Shown here: piece after piece, positions 1-6,264 of the stretch
How the letters are laid out: each line of letters starts with the position of its first letter
Numbering within the stretch: the stretch's first letter is position 1
From: Prevotellaceae bacterium
Lineage (GTDB): Bacteria > Bacteroidota > Bacteroidia > Bacteroidales > Bacteroidaceae
Assembly: GCA_022508635.1 (NCBI GenBank)
Contig: JAFLUV010000120.1
Span: forward strand, 1-7,252
Reading direction: 5' to 3'
Length of the DNA: 7,252 bases
Translations under genes and position numbers: made by a program
Notes under the pieces: generated by a model
What the model saw: only the letters and a program-made list of their open reading frames with translations
Database searches by the model: none
Told to the model about the DNA's origin: nothing

Positions 1-83
1 CAAAATCCTATATTGTCGACTACAAAATCCTATATTGTCATTCACAAAATCCTATATTGTCATGAACGGATGCCTGAGTTGTC
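1..83. repeat. Phased tandem array of 17-base units, 22-base period
   Basis: Three identical 17-base units, CAAAATCCTATATTGTC, lie at 1-17, 23-39 and 45-61, separated by unrelated 5-base spacers (gacta, attca). The period is exactly 22 bases. A fourth copy at 67-83 is degenerate: 10 of 17 positions match, including the central CCT and the final TTGTC, in perfect register. Position 89 onward no longer matches. Each unit with its flanking A is an imperfect palindrome (ACAA-A-AT-CCT-AT-A-TTGT), as expected for a site bound by a dimer, and 22 bp is about two helical turns. The array is cut by the left edge, so its full copy number is unknown. Spacers of 5 bases rule out an ordinary CRISPR. It could be an iteron-like operator or a minisatellite. 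The repeat itself is certain; its function is not. Confidence 0.93.
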
Positions 84-108
84 TGAAACGACCAGTACAG
101 TACATTTC
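79..108 (+). promoter_or_regulatory. Candidate Bacteroidota promoter for the HU-related gene
   Basis: TTG at 79-81, 19 bases, then TACATTTC at 101-108. This fits the Bacteroidota primary sigma pattern (TTTG or TTG near -33, TAnnTTTG near -7) except for the final C in place of G. Transcription would start near 113-117 and leave a leader of about 75 bases. The -33 TTG lies inside the degenerate fourth unit of the upstream repeat array, so a protein bound to the array would touch the polymerase site. The match is imperfect, hence the moderate confidence. Confidence 0.42.
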
Positions 109-110
109 GT

Positions 111-143
111 CTATGCATAAATGTGACATAAACTATGCATAAA
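111..143. repeat. Pair of 11-base direct repeats in the HU leader, 22-base period
   Basis: CTATGCATAAA occurs at 111-121 and again, identical, at 133-143, exactly 22 bases apart. Each copy contains the palindrome ATGCAT. The pair lies at or just after the predicted transcription start of the HU-related gene. The copy starts are also 66 and 88 bases (3 and 4 periods) after the third unit of the upstream array, so both repeat families share one 22-base grid although their sequences differ. It may be an operator pair, possibly for autoregulation; this is inference. Confidence 0.75.
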
Positions 144-189
144 CCTGGCATGAAACGAATACTATATACCAATCAAAAAAATAAGAATT

Positions 190-627
190 ATGGCTTTCTA
201 CAAGAAGATTCTCTATGCGATCAACAAGAAATGGTATCCCCGCTCTATCCTCGTAGGCTCGCCCGTTAGTACGGAACAGGTGGCACGCCGTCTGGCCTCG
301 GAGTCTACCGTCTCGCCGGCCGATGTCCTTGCAGTCCTTGAAGGCCTTTCCGGCGTCATGGGCGACTACATGGCTCAGGGGCGTTCCGTCAAGCTCAACG
401 GCATCGGTACTTTCAGTTTCGTAGCCAACACGCACGGCAACGGCGTGGATACTCCCGAGGAGGTAAGCGTCAGTCAGATCAACGGGGTCAAGGTTCGCTT
501 CAGGCCTGAAATGACCTATCGTCGCACCGGAACGCTGGGGCGTGTGGCAAACCGTGCGCTTACGGACGTGGACATCGAGTGGATAGACATCGACTCCATT
601 GCGGACAGCAGCACGGAGAACCTGTAA
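190..627 (+). CDS. HU-related (HU-HIG type) DNA-binding protein
   Basis: This 145-residue protein belongs to the HU-related family common in Bacteroidota, diverged from classical HU (about 90 residues). It probably binds or bends DNA as a dimer in the nucleoid. A basic N-terminus with the family-typical KKWYPR (13-18) leads into a helical part (SPVSTEQVARRLASES, 24-39; VSPADVLAVLEGL, 41-53). Next come the strand-forming VKLNGIGTFSF (67-77, matching the HU 'GFGTF' turn) and a VKVRFRP strand (100-106). The last 20 residues are acidic and carry no basic residue. The ATG at 190 is preceded by an A-rich stretch and no Shine-Dalgarno, as is usual in this phylum. The gene stands alone, convergent with the glycine cleavage operon and behind a repeat array. 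Family assignment is fairly secure. The DNA target and physiological role are unknown. Confidence 0.88.
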   Translation: MAFYKKILYAINKKWYPRSILVGSPVSTEQVARRLASESTVSPADVLAVLEGLSGVMGDYMAQGRSVKLNGIGTFSFVANTHGNGVDTPEEVSVSQINGVKVRFRPEMTYRRTGTLGRVANRALTDVDIEWIDIDSIADSSTENL

Positions 628-667
628 CACATCCCGTACATACCTGACAATAAGGACAGAAACAGCA

Positions 668-712
668 ACCCTGGCGATGTTCCGGAGTAGGTTCCAGACG
701 CATCGCCAGGGT
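668..712. terminator. Perfect 12-bp hairpin between convergent genes
   Basis: ACCCTGGCGATG (668-679) and CATCGCCAGGGT (701-712) are exact reverse complements separated by a 21-base loop. The hairpin sits 40 bases after the HU-related stop and 24 bases after the lpdA stop. Read leftward, the stem is followed by a moderately T-rich stretch (TGCTGTTTCTGTCCTT); read rightward there is no T run. It therefore best serves as the terminator or 3'-end stabiliser of the glycine cleavage operon, and possibly of both genes. Confidence 0.7.
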
Positions 713-736
713 CGTAAGGGCGGATGATGTGCCGCC

Positions 737-1996
737 TCAGTTCACCTCAATGAGTATCTCGGAGAGAGTCGGATGGATGTGTACCGTCTCACGAAGCTGC
801 CGGAGAGTGGCACCGAGTGTGATGTAGGCCGTCGCCTCCTGTACGAGGTCGGCCGCATGTGCGCCGTAGACATGGGCACTGAGCAGTCGCCCCTCGCCGG
901 GTTCGCAGCACAGCTTCACCATGCCCTCCGTCTTGCCCATCGCCATGGCCTTGCCGTTGGCACGATAGAAAGCCTTGCGGCACTCGAACTCCGTGCCCCC
1001 GGCCTTCAGCTGGTCCTCCGACGGGCCGACGCAAGCTGCCTCAGGCTCGGTGAAGATAGCGGCAGGCATGACGTCGAGGCGTATGCCGTCCTTCCTGCCA
1101 AGAATGCGGTTCACCACGTGGATGCCCTGCATCTCGGCCGCATGGGCAAGCATCTGGCGGCCGTTCACGTCGCCAATCGCATAGACGCCCGGGACAGTCG
1201 TCTCGAAGTTCTCGTCCGTTGCAATGCCCTTGCGCTCGTCGCAGGCAATGCCCGCACTTGCGAAATCCGGCTGCAGGCGAGGCCTGCGTCCCGTGGCAAC
1301 CAGTATATAGTCGGCCTCCACGCTCTCCGTCTGCCCCTTCTTGTTCTCGAAGAACACCCTGCCGTCGGCAATCTCCTTCACGCCGCACTGCATGTTGAAC
1401 CTCACGCCCTCCTTCTCCATCTGCTTGCGCAGGCGCTTCGCAATGTCACCGTCAAGCGCAGGCAGGCACTCCCTCAGGTACTCAATCACCGTGACCTCCG
1501 TCCCGAAACGGTTGAAGATGCTGGCAAACTCCATCCCTATCACGCCGGCACCGATGATGCAAAGCCTCCCGGGAAGGTCTTCAAGGCCGAGCAAGCCCGT
1601 AGAATCCAGCACATTGGGAGCATCGATGCCAGGGACGGGAACGAGCTTGCTCTCAGACCCCGTGGCAACGATAATGTTCCTGGCGGTATACTCGCCCACT
1701 GTATGTGCATCGCTGAAGACACCCTTCTCGCGAACCAGCGTAATGTTAGGATGCGAGAGAATGCCCTCTACCCCGGCACGAAGCCCAGCCACCACCGTCG
1801 CCATACGCTCGCGAGCCTCGGCAAACGAACTGCTGTGCACGTAAGTCTTCGTCGGGATGCAGCCGACGTTCAGACATGTGCCGCCCACCTCATCACCTTC
1901 GAAGACCACGACCTTCAGCCCCTGTTTGGCCGCATACTCAGCGGCGCGGTACCCTCCAGGGCCCGCGCCGATAATAATCAAGTCAGTTTCTTTCAT
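737..1996 (-). CDS. lpdA: Dihydrolipoyl dehydrogenase (E3 / L-protein)
   Basis: This flavoprotein reoxidises the dihydrolipoyl arm of GcvH, passing electrons through FAD to NAD+. At 419 residues it has an FAD-binding GAGPGG (10-15), the redox disulfide in GGTCLNVGCIPTK (Cys41, Cys46), ATGSE (111-115), an NAD-binding GAGVIG (149-154), ATGRRP (234-239), the second FAD motif GDVNGR (275-280) and the C-terminal HIHPTLSE with catalytic His408 and Glu413. The open frame extends 28 codons upstream, but that part overlaps gcvPB and lacks family similarity. The ATG at 1996 places the FAD motif at the normal distance from the N-terminus, 16 bases after the gcvPB stop. It is shorter than usual (about 450-475): some 20-28 residues are missing between the disulfide helix and ATGSE, near residues 55-68. 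As last gene of the operon it may also serve other lipoyl complexes. Confidence 0.95.
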   Translation of the reverse strand: MKETDLIIIGAGPGGYRAAEYAAKQGLKVVVFEGDEVGGTCLNVGCIPTKTYVHSSSFAEARERMATVVAGLRAGVEGILSHPNITLVREKGVFSDAHTVGEYTARNIIVATGSESKLVPVPGIDAPNVLDSTGLLGLEDLPGRLCIIGAGVIGMEFASIFNRFGTEVTVIEYLRECLPALDGDIAKRLRKQMEKEGVRFNMQCGVKEIADGRVFFENKKGQTESVEADYILVATGRRPRLQPDFASAGIACDERKGIATDENFETTVPGVYAIGDVNGRQMLAHAAEMQGIHVVNRILGRKDGIRLDVMPAAIFTEPEAACVGPSEDQLKAGGTEFECRKAFYRANGKAMAMGKTEGMVKLCCEPGEGRLLSAHVYGAHAADLVQEATAYITLGATLRQLRETVHIHPTLSEILIEVN

Positions 1997-2012
1997 CTTT
2001 AGCAACAAGCGT

Positions 2013-3419
2013 TTATGCATCAGCCAAGAGCTGGCGATACGTCGTGACAGGATGCTTCGCAGCCAACACGTCATCCACACGGCCGATAGGCGTAGTCAAG
2101 GGAGCAGACTTCACCACCTCCGGGTTCATCCTGGCCTCCTCTGCAATCTGGCGCATCACGGCAATAAAGGCATCAAGCGTCTCCTTCGACTCATTCTCCG
2201 TAGGCTCAATCATGAGACTCTCGTGGAAAAGCAGCGGGAAGTATATCGTAGGCGCATGGTATCCGTAGTCGAGCAGACGCTTTGCCACGTCCATCGTCGT
2301 CACGCCCGTCGACTTATCCTTCAGGCCATCGAACACAAACTCATGGCAGCATATCGTATCGATAGGCAGCTCATACAAGTCCTTCAGGCTCTCCTTGATG
2401 TAGTTGGCATTGAGCACAGCCAGAGGACCGACCTCCTTCACATGCTCGCGCCCGAGGGAAAGGATATAGGCGTAGGCACGCATCATCACGCCAAAGTTCC
2501 CATGATAGGGCGACACCACGGGGAAACACTCCTGCAACCCCTCGCGTACACCCACCGGACCGGCACCCGGACCGCCGCCGCCATGAGGCGTGGAGAACGT
2601 CTTGTGCAGGTTGATGTGCATCACGTCGAAGCCCATGTCGCCAGGACGGCAAGCCCCAAGCATCGGGTTGAGGTTAGCCCCGTCGTAGTACATCAGGCCT
2701 CCGCAGCCATGGATAAGCCGGGCTATCTCCGGTATGCGCGTCTCGAAGAGCCCGAGCGTATTGGGATTCGTCATCATCATGGCGGCAATCTCAGTCCCCT
2801 GTTCGGCAACAATGCGCTGCAGGTCGTCGAAATCGACAGTACCGTCAGCCAGCGACTTCACCTCGACTATCTCCAAGCCACACACAGCAGCAGAGGCAGG
2901 ATTGGTGCCATGCGCACTATCAGGCACAACGACCTTCTTGCGTTGCATGTCCCCGCGCAAGCGATGGTAATTGTCAATAATCATCAAGCCGGTCAGCTCG
3001 CCGTGTGCACCGGCATAGGGCTTGAAGGTAAAGTGGGCAAGACCTGTCAGCTCGCATAGCGACCTCTCCAGGAGCGAAACCAGTGCAAGCGCTCCCCTCG
3101 TAGTGTTGGCAGGCTGTTCGGGATGCAAGCTCTGGAACTTTGACGATGCTGCCATCTCCTCATTGATTTTCGGATTGTACTTCATCGTACAAGACCCCAA
3201 GGGATAGAAGCCGGTATCAACGCCGAAGTTATTGTTTGAGAGGTTCGTGTAATGACGCACGACGGTCAGCTCGTCACATTCCGGCAGTTGCGCCTCTTCC
3301 GCACGCTGCATTGAGGCAGGTATCTCGTAATTGCCAAAGTTGTTCCTTGGCAGGCTGTAACCTCTGCGACCCTCCTTCGAGAGTTCGAAGATCAGGTTTC
3401 CATATAGTTTATTGTTCAT
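2013..3419 (-). CDS. gcvPB: Glycine dehydrogenase (decarboxylating) subunit 2
   Basis: This is the PLP-bearing C-terminal half of the split glycine decarboxylase (P-protein). With GcvPA it decarboxylates glycine and transfers the aminomethyl group to lipoyl-GcvH. At 468 residues it has family-normal length. Visible motifs are PLGSCTMKYNPK (73-84), DSAHGTNPAS (167-176), MMMTNPNTLG (214-223), YYDGANLNP (244-252) and the cofactor-binding NLHKTFSTPHGGGGPG (270-285), in which Lys273 should form the Schiff base with PLP. Its ATG overlaps the gcvPA stop as ATGA (4 shared bases), which suggests translational coupling and 1:1 production of the two halves. No truncation or missing key residue was seen. 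Confidence 0.96.
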   Translation of the reverse strand: MNNKLYGNLIFELSKEGRRGYSLPRNNFGNYEIPASMQRAEEAQLPECDELTVVRHYTNLSNNNFGVDTGFYPLGSCTMKYNPKINEEMAASSKFQSLHPEQPANTTRGALALVSLLERSLCELTGLAHFTFKPYAGAHGELTGLMIIDNYHRLRGDMQRKKVVVPDSAHGTNPASAAVCGLEIVEVKSLADGTVDFDDLQRIVAEQGTEIAAMMMTNPNTLGLFETRIPEIARLIHGCGGLMYYDGANLNPMLGACRPGDMGFDVMHINLHKTFSTPHGGGGPGAGPVGVREGLQECFPVVSPYHGNFGVMMRAYAYILSLGREHVKEVGPLAVLNANYIKESLKDLYELPIDTICCHEFVFDGLKDKSTGVTTMDVAKRLLDYGYHAPTIYFPLLFHESLMIEPTENESKETLDAFIAVMRQIAEEARMNPEVVKSAPLTTPIGRVDDVLAAKHPVTTYRQLLADA

Positions 3420-4735
3420 AAGGCTGCAATTTTCACGAGGTTGTCTATTTCTTCTTTTGTACGCTTCTCCGTAACGGCAAACAACAGGCCGCCATCAAAC
3501 TTCACACCACCCAGGAAGCCTTCCTGAATGAAACGCTGGTAGAGGGCATCGACATCACCGTCGTACTTCACATAGAACTCATTGAAGAACGGCTTGTCGT
3601 AAGCAAGGTGGAACTTGCCCGTCTTTACAAGCTCATCACAGAGATAGTGCGCACCGGCGTATGACAACTGTGCAGCTTCCCTCATGCCTTTCTTACCCAG
3701 GAGCGAAAGATACATGGTCACAAAGAGCGCCATCAGGCTCTGATTAGAGCAGATATTGGAGGTCGCCTTTTGTCGGCGGATGTGTTGCTCACGGGCTTGC
3801 AGGGTAAGTACAAAGGCACGCTGGCCGCGATTGTCCTTCGTCATGCCTACAATACGGCCTGGCATCTTGCGGATAAGTTTCTCCGTACAGCACATATAGC
3901 CGACGTAAGGACCGCCGAAAAGCATGGGAATACCCAGGCTCTGCCCGTCACCTACTGCGATGTCAGCATCCCATTCGCGCGGAGTCTTGAGTACGGCAAG
4001 GTCGGCTGCCACGCTGTTCACGATGAAGAGTGCCTTCTTTTCGTGACAAGCATCGGCAAATCCGGAGAAGTCCTCCACGATACCATATACGTTAGGCTGT
4101 TGCACCATCACGCCTGCCACGCCTTCGAGCGTCGAGAGCTGCGAGGTAAGGGCAGAAAGGTCTGTCGCGCCGTCCTTCAGGGGAATCGTTACAAGTTCAA
4201 TATCCTGATGCAGGGCATAAGTGTCGAGCACCTCTCTTGTCTTGGGATTCATGCCTGCGGACACCAGTACTTTGTTCGCCTTCTTGCCAGCTGCTACACT
4301 CATCAACATTGCTTCGGCAGTGGCGGTAGAGCCGTCGTACATCGAGGCATTGCTGATATCCATGCCTGTCAGCTCGGTCATCATGCTTTGGTATTCAAAG
4401 ATGTAGTGCAGTGTGCCTTGGGAAATCTCAGCCTGATAGGGTGTATAGGAAGTGAGGAACTCCGATCGTTGCAGCAGGCTTGGAATGACGGACGGCGTGT
4501 AGTGGTCATACACGCCAAAGCCGGCAAAGCAAGTCAGCTCCTGGTTTTGTGAACCAAGCTTCGCAAAAACCTCGCGCACCTCTTGTTCGCTCATTTCCGA
4601 GGGGATATTGTAATCACCCCGATAGCGAATGCTCTCCGGAATCTGGGCATAGAGGTCATCAAGCGACTTTACGCCTGACTTCTCCATCATTGCCTGCAAG
4701 TCCGACGAGGTATGAGGGAAATACTTATAGGTCAT
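3416..4735 (-). CDS. gcvPA: Glycine dehydrogenase (decarboxylating) subunit 1
   Basis: This is the N-terminal half of the split P-protein. It has the same fold as GcvPB but carries no PLP lysine, and it forms the alpha-beta heterotetramer active in glycine decarboxylation. The 439 residues match the family length. Motifs are FAGFGVYDHYTPSVI (70-84), YTPYQAEISQGTL (97-109), ELTGMDISNASMYDGSTA (121-138), GDGQSLGIP (262-270), FGGPYVGY (273-280), RKMPGRIVG (289-297) and QKATSNICSNQ (322-332). The start ATG at 4735 gives the expected N-terminus and follows gcvH by 52 bases, the widest gap in the operon. No terminator-like hairpin was seen in that gap. The gene ends by ATGA overlap with gcvPB. Confidence 0.96.
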   Translation of the reverse strand: MTYKYFPHTSSDLQAMMEKSGVKSLDDLYAQIPESIRYRGDYNIPSEMSEQEVREVFAKLGSQNQELTCFAGFGVYDHYTPSVIPSLLQRSEFLTSYTPYQAEISQGTLHYIFEYQSMMTELTGMDISNASMYDGSTATAEAMLMSVAAGKKANKVLVSAGMNPKTREVLDTYALHQDIELVTIPLKDGATDLSALTSQLSTLEGVAGVMVQQPNVYGIVEDFSGFADACHEKKALFIVNSVAADLAVLKTPREWDADIAVGDGQSLGIPMLFGGPYVGYMCCTEKLIRKMPGRIVGMTKDNRGQRAFVLTLQAREQHIRRQKATSNICSNQSLMALFVTMYLSLLGKKGMREAAQLSYAGAHYLCDELVKTGKFHLAYDKPFFNEFYVKYDGDVDALYQRFIQEGFLGGVKFDGGLLFAVTEKRTKEEIDNLVKIAAL

Positions 4736-4787
4736 AATATACTTCTGTGGGTCTAATAGGTCTTGTCAGTTTTAGCTTATGCGGAGC

Positions 4788-5168
4788 TTACTCTGCACAA
4801 TGGCTTTCGTAAGCCTTGGCATCCATGAGGGCTTCAAGCTCTGAGGGATCAGAAAGCTGAACCTTGATAATCCAGTTGCTGAAGGCATCCTTGTTGATCA
4901 GTTCAGGTTCGTCCTCAAGTGCCTCGTTGACTTCCAGAACGGTACCGCTGACGGGTGAGATGAGATCGCTGGCAGCCTTGACGCTTTCCACTGCACCAAA
5001 CTCCTCGCCTGCTGTAACCTCATCGTCCGCCTCAGGCATGTCGACATAAACGATATTGCCTAACGCATGCTGGGCATAGTCGGTAATACCGATGAAAGCA
5101 TTGTTTCCTTCTACTCTTACGTATTCGTGCGACTCCGAGTAGTAGAGTCCTTCAATAACTTTTGCCAT
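4788..5168 (-). CDS. gcvH: Glycine cleavage system H protein (lipoyl carrier)
   Basis: This small lipoyl-domain protein shuttles the aminomethyl intermediate between the P-, T- and L-proteins. The 126 residues match the family. The order is SESHEYVRV (11-19), IGITDYAQHALGNIVYVDMP (26-45), GAVESVKAASDLISPVSG (58-75, Lys64 being the lipoylation site), EVNEALEDEPELIN (79-92) and WIIKV (99-103). The frame stays open 29 codons upstream into gcvT, but ATG at 5168 (MAKVIEGLYYS) gives the conserved N-terminus and lies 7 bases after the gcvT stop, behind an A-rich stretch. Lipoylation is probably done by the lplA product encoded two genes upstream. Confidence 0.97.
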   Translation of the reverse strand: MAKVIEGLYYSESHEYVRVEGNNAFIGITDYAQHALGNIVYVDMPEADDEVTAGEEFGAVESVKAASDLISPVSGTVLEVNEALEDEPELINKDAFSNWIIKVQLSDPSELEALMDAKAYESHCAE

Positions 5169-5175
5169 AACTGTT

Positions 5176-6264
5176 TTATTTTTTATAGTGTTTATCGTAG
5201 AATTTCTTTTTGACAACCGTTCCGGGGAACACTTTCTTGCGTATCTGTATGGCAAGGGGAGTGTCGAGCTTTGCGTACTCTGTCTTGACGAGAGCCATGC
5301 AGACGCTCTTGTCTACGCTGAGGCAGTGGTAGCCTGTCGTCACTTCGCCTACCGTCTCGCCGTCGCTGTTCAGCACTGCATAGCCATGACGGGGGATAGC
5401 CTTGTCTGCAAGTTCGATGCCGACGAGCTTCTGTGCCACGCCGTTTGCCTTTTGTTCTGCAAGTGCTTCCTTTCCTATGAATTCGGGCTTGTCAAGCTTA
5501 CAGAACATGGAAAGACCGGCCATGACGGGAGAGATGTCTGCACTGAGTTCGTCGCCGTACAGAGGCAGGCCGACCTCGAAGCGCAACGTATCGCGGCAGC
5601 CAAGTCCGCAAGGCTTGCAGCGACCGCTTTCGATAAGTTTGTCCCATGCCTTTATGATGAACGCATGCGAGCCGTAGATCTCGAAGCCGTCCTCTCCGGT
5701 ATAGCCGGTACGGGAGACGATGATTTCCTCGGACGCTGCGATGACCTTCGCCGTATAGAACTTCAGCTCCTTGCAGGGAAGGCTTAGTACTTCCTCTACG
5801 ACGGCTTCCGCTTCGGGTCCCTGCACGGCAATCTGCCCATAGTAGTCGCTCTGATGGTCAAGGTTGATGTCGAAGCCGGCAGCATGTTCCTTCATCCAGG
5901 CAACGTCCTTGTCGATGTTTGCAGCGTTGATGACGAGGAAGAAGTCGTTCTCGCCCATCTTGTAGACGAGCAGGTCGTCCACCGTGCCGCCATTCGGATA
6001 GAGCATCATGCCGTAGTAGATTTGTCCGACAGGCGCTCCGCTGACGTCGTTCGTAAAGATGTGCTGGACGTAGCGCTCGGCATCTTTTCCCGTTATGCGC
6101 ACTTCGCCCATGTGGCTGACGTCGAAAACGCCGCAGTGCTGACGGACGGCCTGATGTTCGTCGGTAATGTTCGTGTACTGGATAGGCATGATGAAACCGC
6201 CAAAGGGCGACATAAGCGCGCCGAGAGCTACGTGGCGGTCATAGAGACATGTTTTCTTTTCCAT
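5176..6264 (-). CDS. gcvT: Aminomethyltransferase (T-protein)
   Basis: This enzyme transfers the methylene group from aminomethyl-lipoyl-GcvH to tetrahydrofolate, releasing ammonia and giving 5,10-methylene-tetrahydrofolate. The 362 residues match the family. Motifs are FGGFIMPIQY (21-30), GVFDVSHMGEV (45-55), LYPNGGTVDDLLVY (88-101; the conserved acidic pair Asp96-Asp97 lies at the folate and catalytic site), VINAANIDKD (111-120), SRTGYTGEDGFEIY (184-197) and GLGCRDTLRFEVGLPLYGDEL (220-240). The C-terminal barrel reads VTTGYHCLSVDKS instead of the more common VTSGxxSPxL pattern, possibly a lineage variant. The start ATG lies inside the 3' end of lplA (26 shared bases, different frame), which suggests translational coupling. 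The gene is followed 7 bases later by gcvH. Confidence 0.96.
   Translation of the reverse strand: MEKKTCLYDRHVALGALMSPFGGFIMPIQYTNITDEHQAVRQHCGVFDVSHMGEVRITGKDAERYVQHIFTNDVSGAPVGQIYYGMMLYPNGGTVDDLLVYKMGENDFFLVINAANIDKDVAWMKEHAAGFDINLDHQSDYYGQIAVQGPEAEAVVEEVLSLPCKELKFYTAKVIAASEEIIVSRTGYTGEDGFEIYGSHAFIIKAWDKLIESGRCKPCGLGCRDTLRFEVGLPLYGDELSADISPVMAGLSMFCKLDKPEFIGKEALAEQKANGVAQKLVGIELADKAIPRHGYAVLNSDGETVGEVTTGYHCLSVDKSVCMALVKTEYAKLDTPLAIQIRKKVFPGTVVKKKFYDKHYKK

Noticed and set aside
1..83. CRISPR array
   Set aside because: Spacers are only 5 bases, the repeat unit is 17 bases, and no cas gene is in the window.
133..630. A 165-codon minus-strand frame opposite the HU-related gene
   Set aside because: The plus-strand product is a recognisable HU-related protein with a promoter. 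The antisense translation shows no family features.
773..2002. A 409-codon plus-strand open frame covering nearly all of lpdA
   Set aside because: It mirrors lpdA, whose motifs, length and operon position are decisive. Its translation has no recognisable domain, and long antisense frames are common opposite G+C-rich codons.
1997..2080. A 28-codon N-terminal extension of lpdA
   Set aside because: It lies mostly inside gcvPB, encodes no family-like sequence, and would push the FAD motif away from its usual place near residue 10.
1857..3059. A 400-codon plus-strand open frame antisense to gcvPB and the start of lpdA
   Set aside because: It crosses the boundary of two well-supported genes, its translation is low in complexity and rich in histidine and arginine, and no promoter or start context was seen.
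4736..4787. Internal promoter or terminator between gcvH and gcvPA
   Set aside because: No TAnnTTTG pattern with an upstream TTTG and no stable hairpin were seen; only short direct repeats such as AGCTTA at 4774 and 4785.
5169..5255. A 29-codon N-terminal extension of gcvH
   Set aside because: It overlaps gcvT. The ATG at 5168 gives the conserved H-protein N-terminus.
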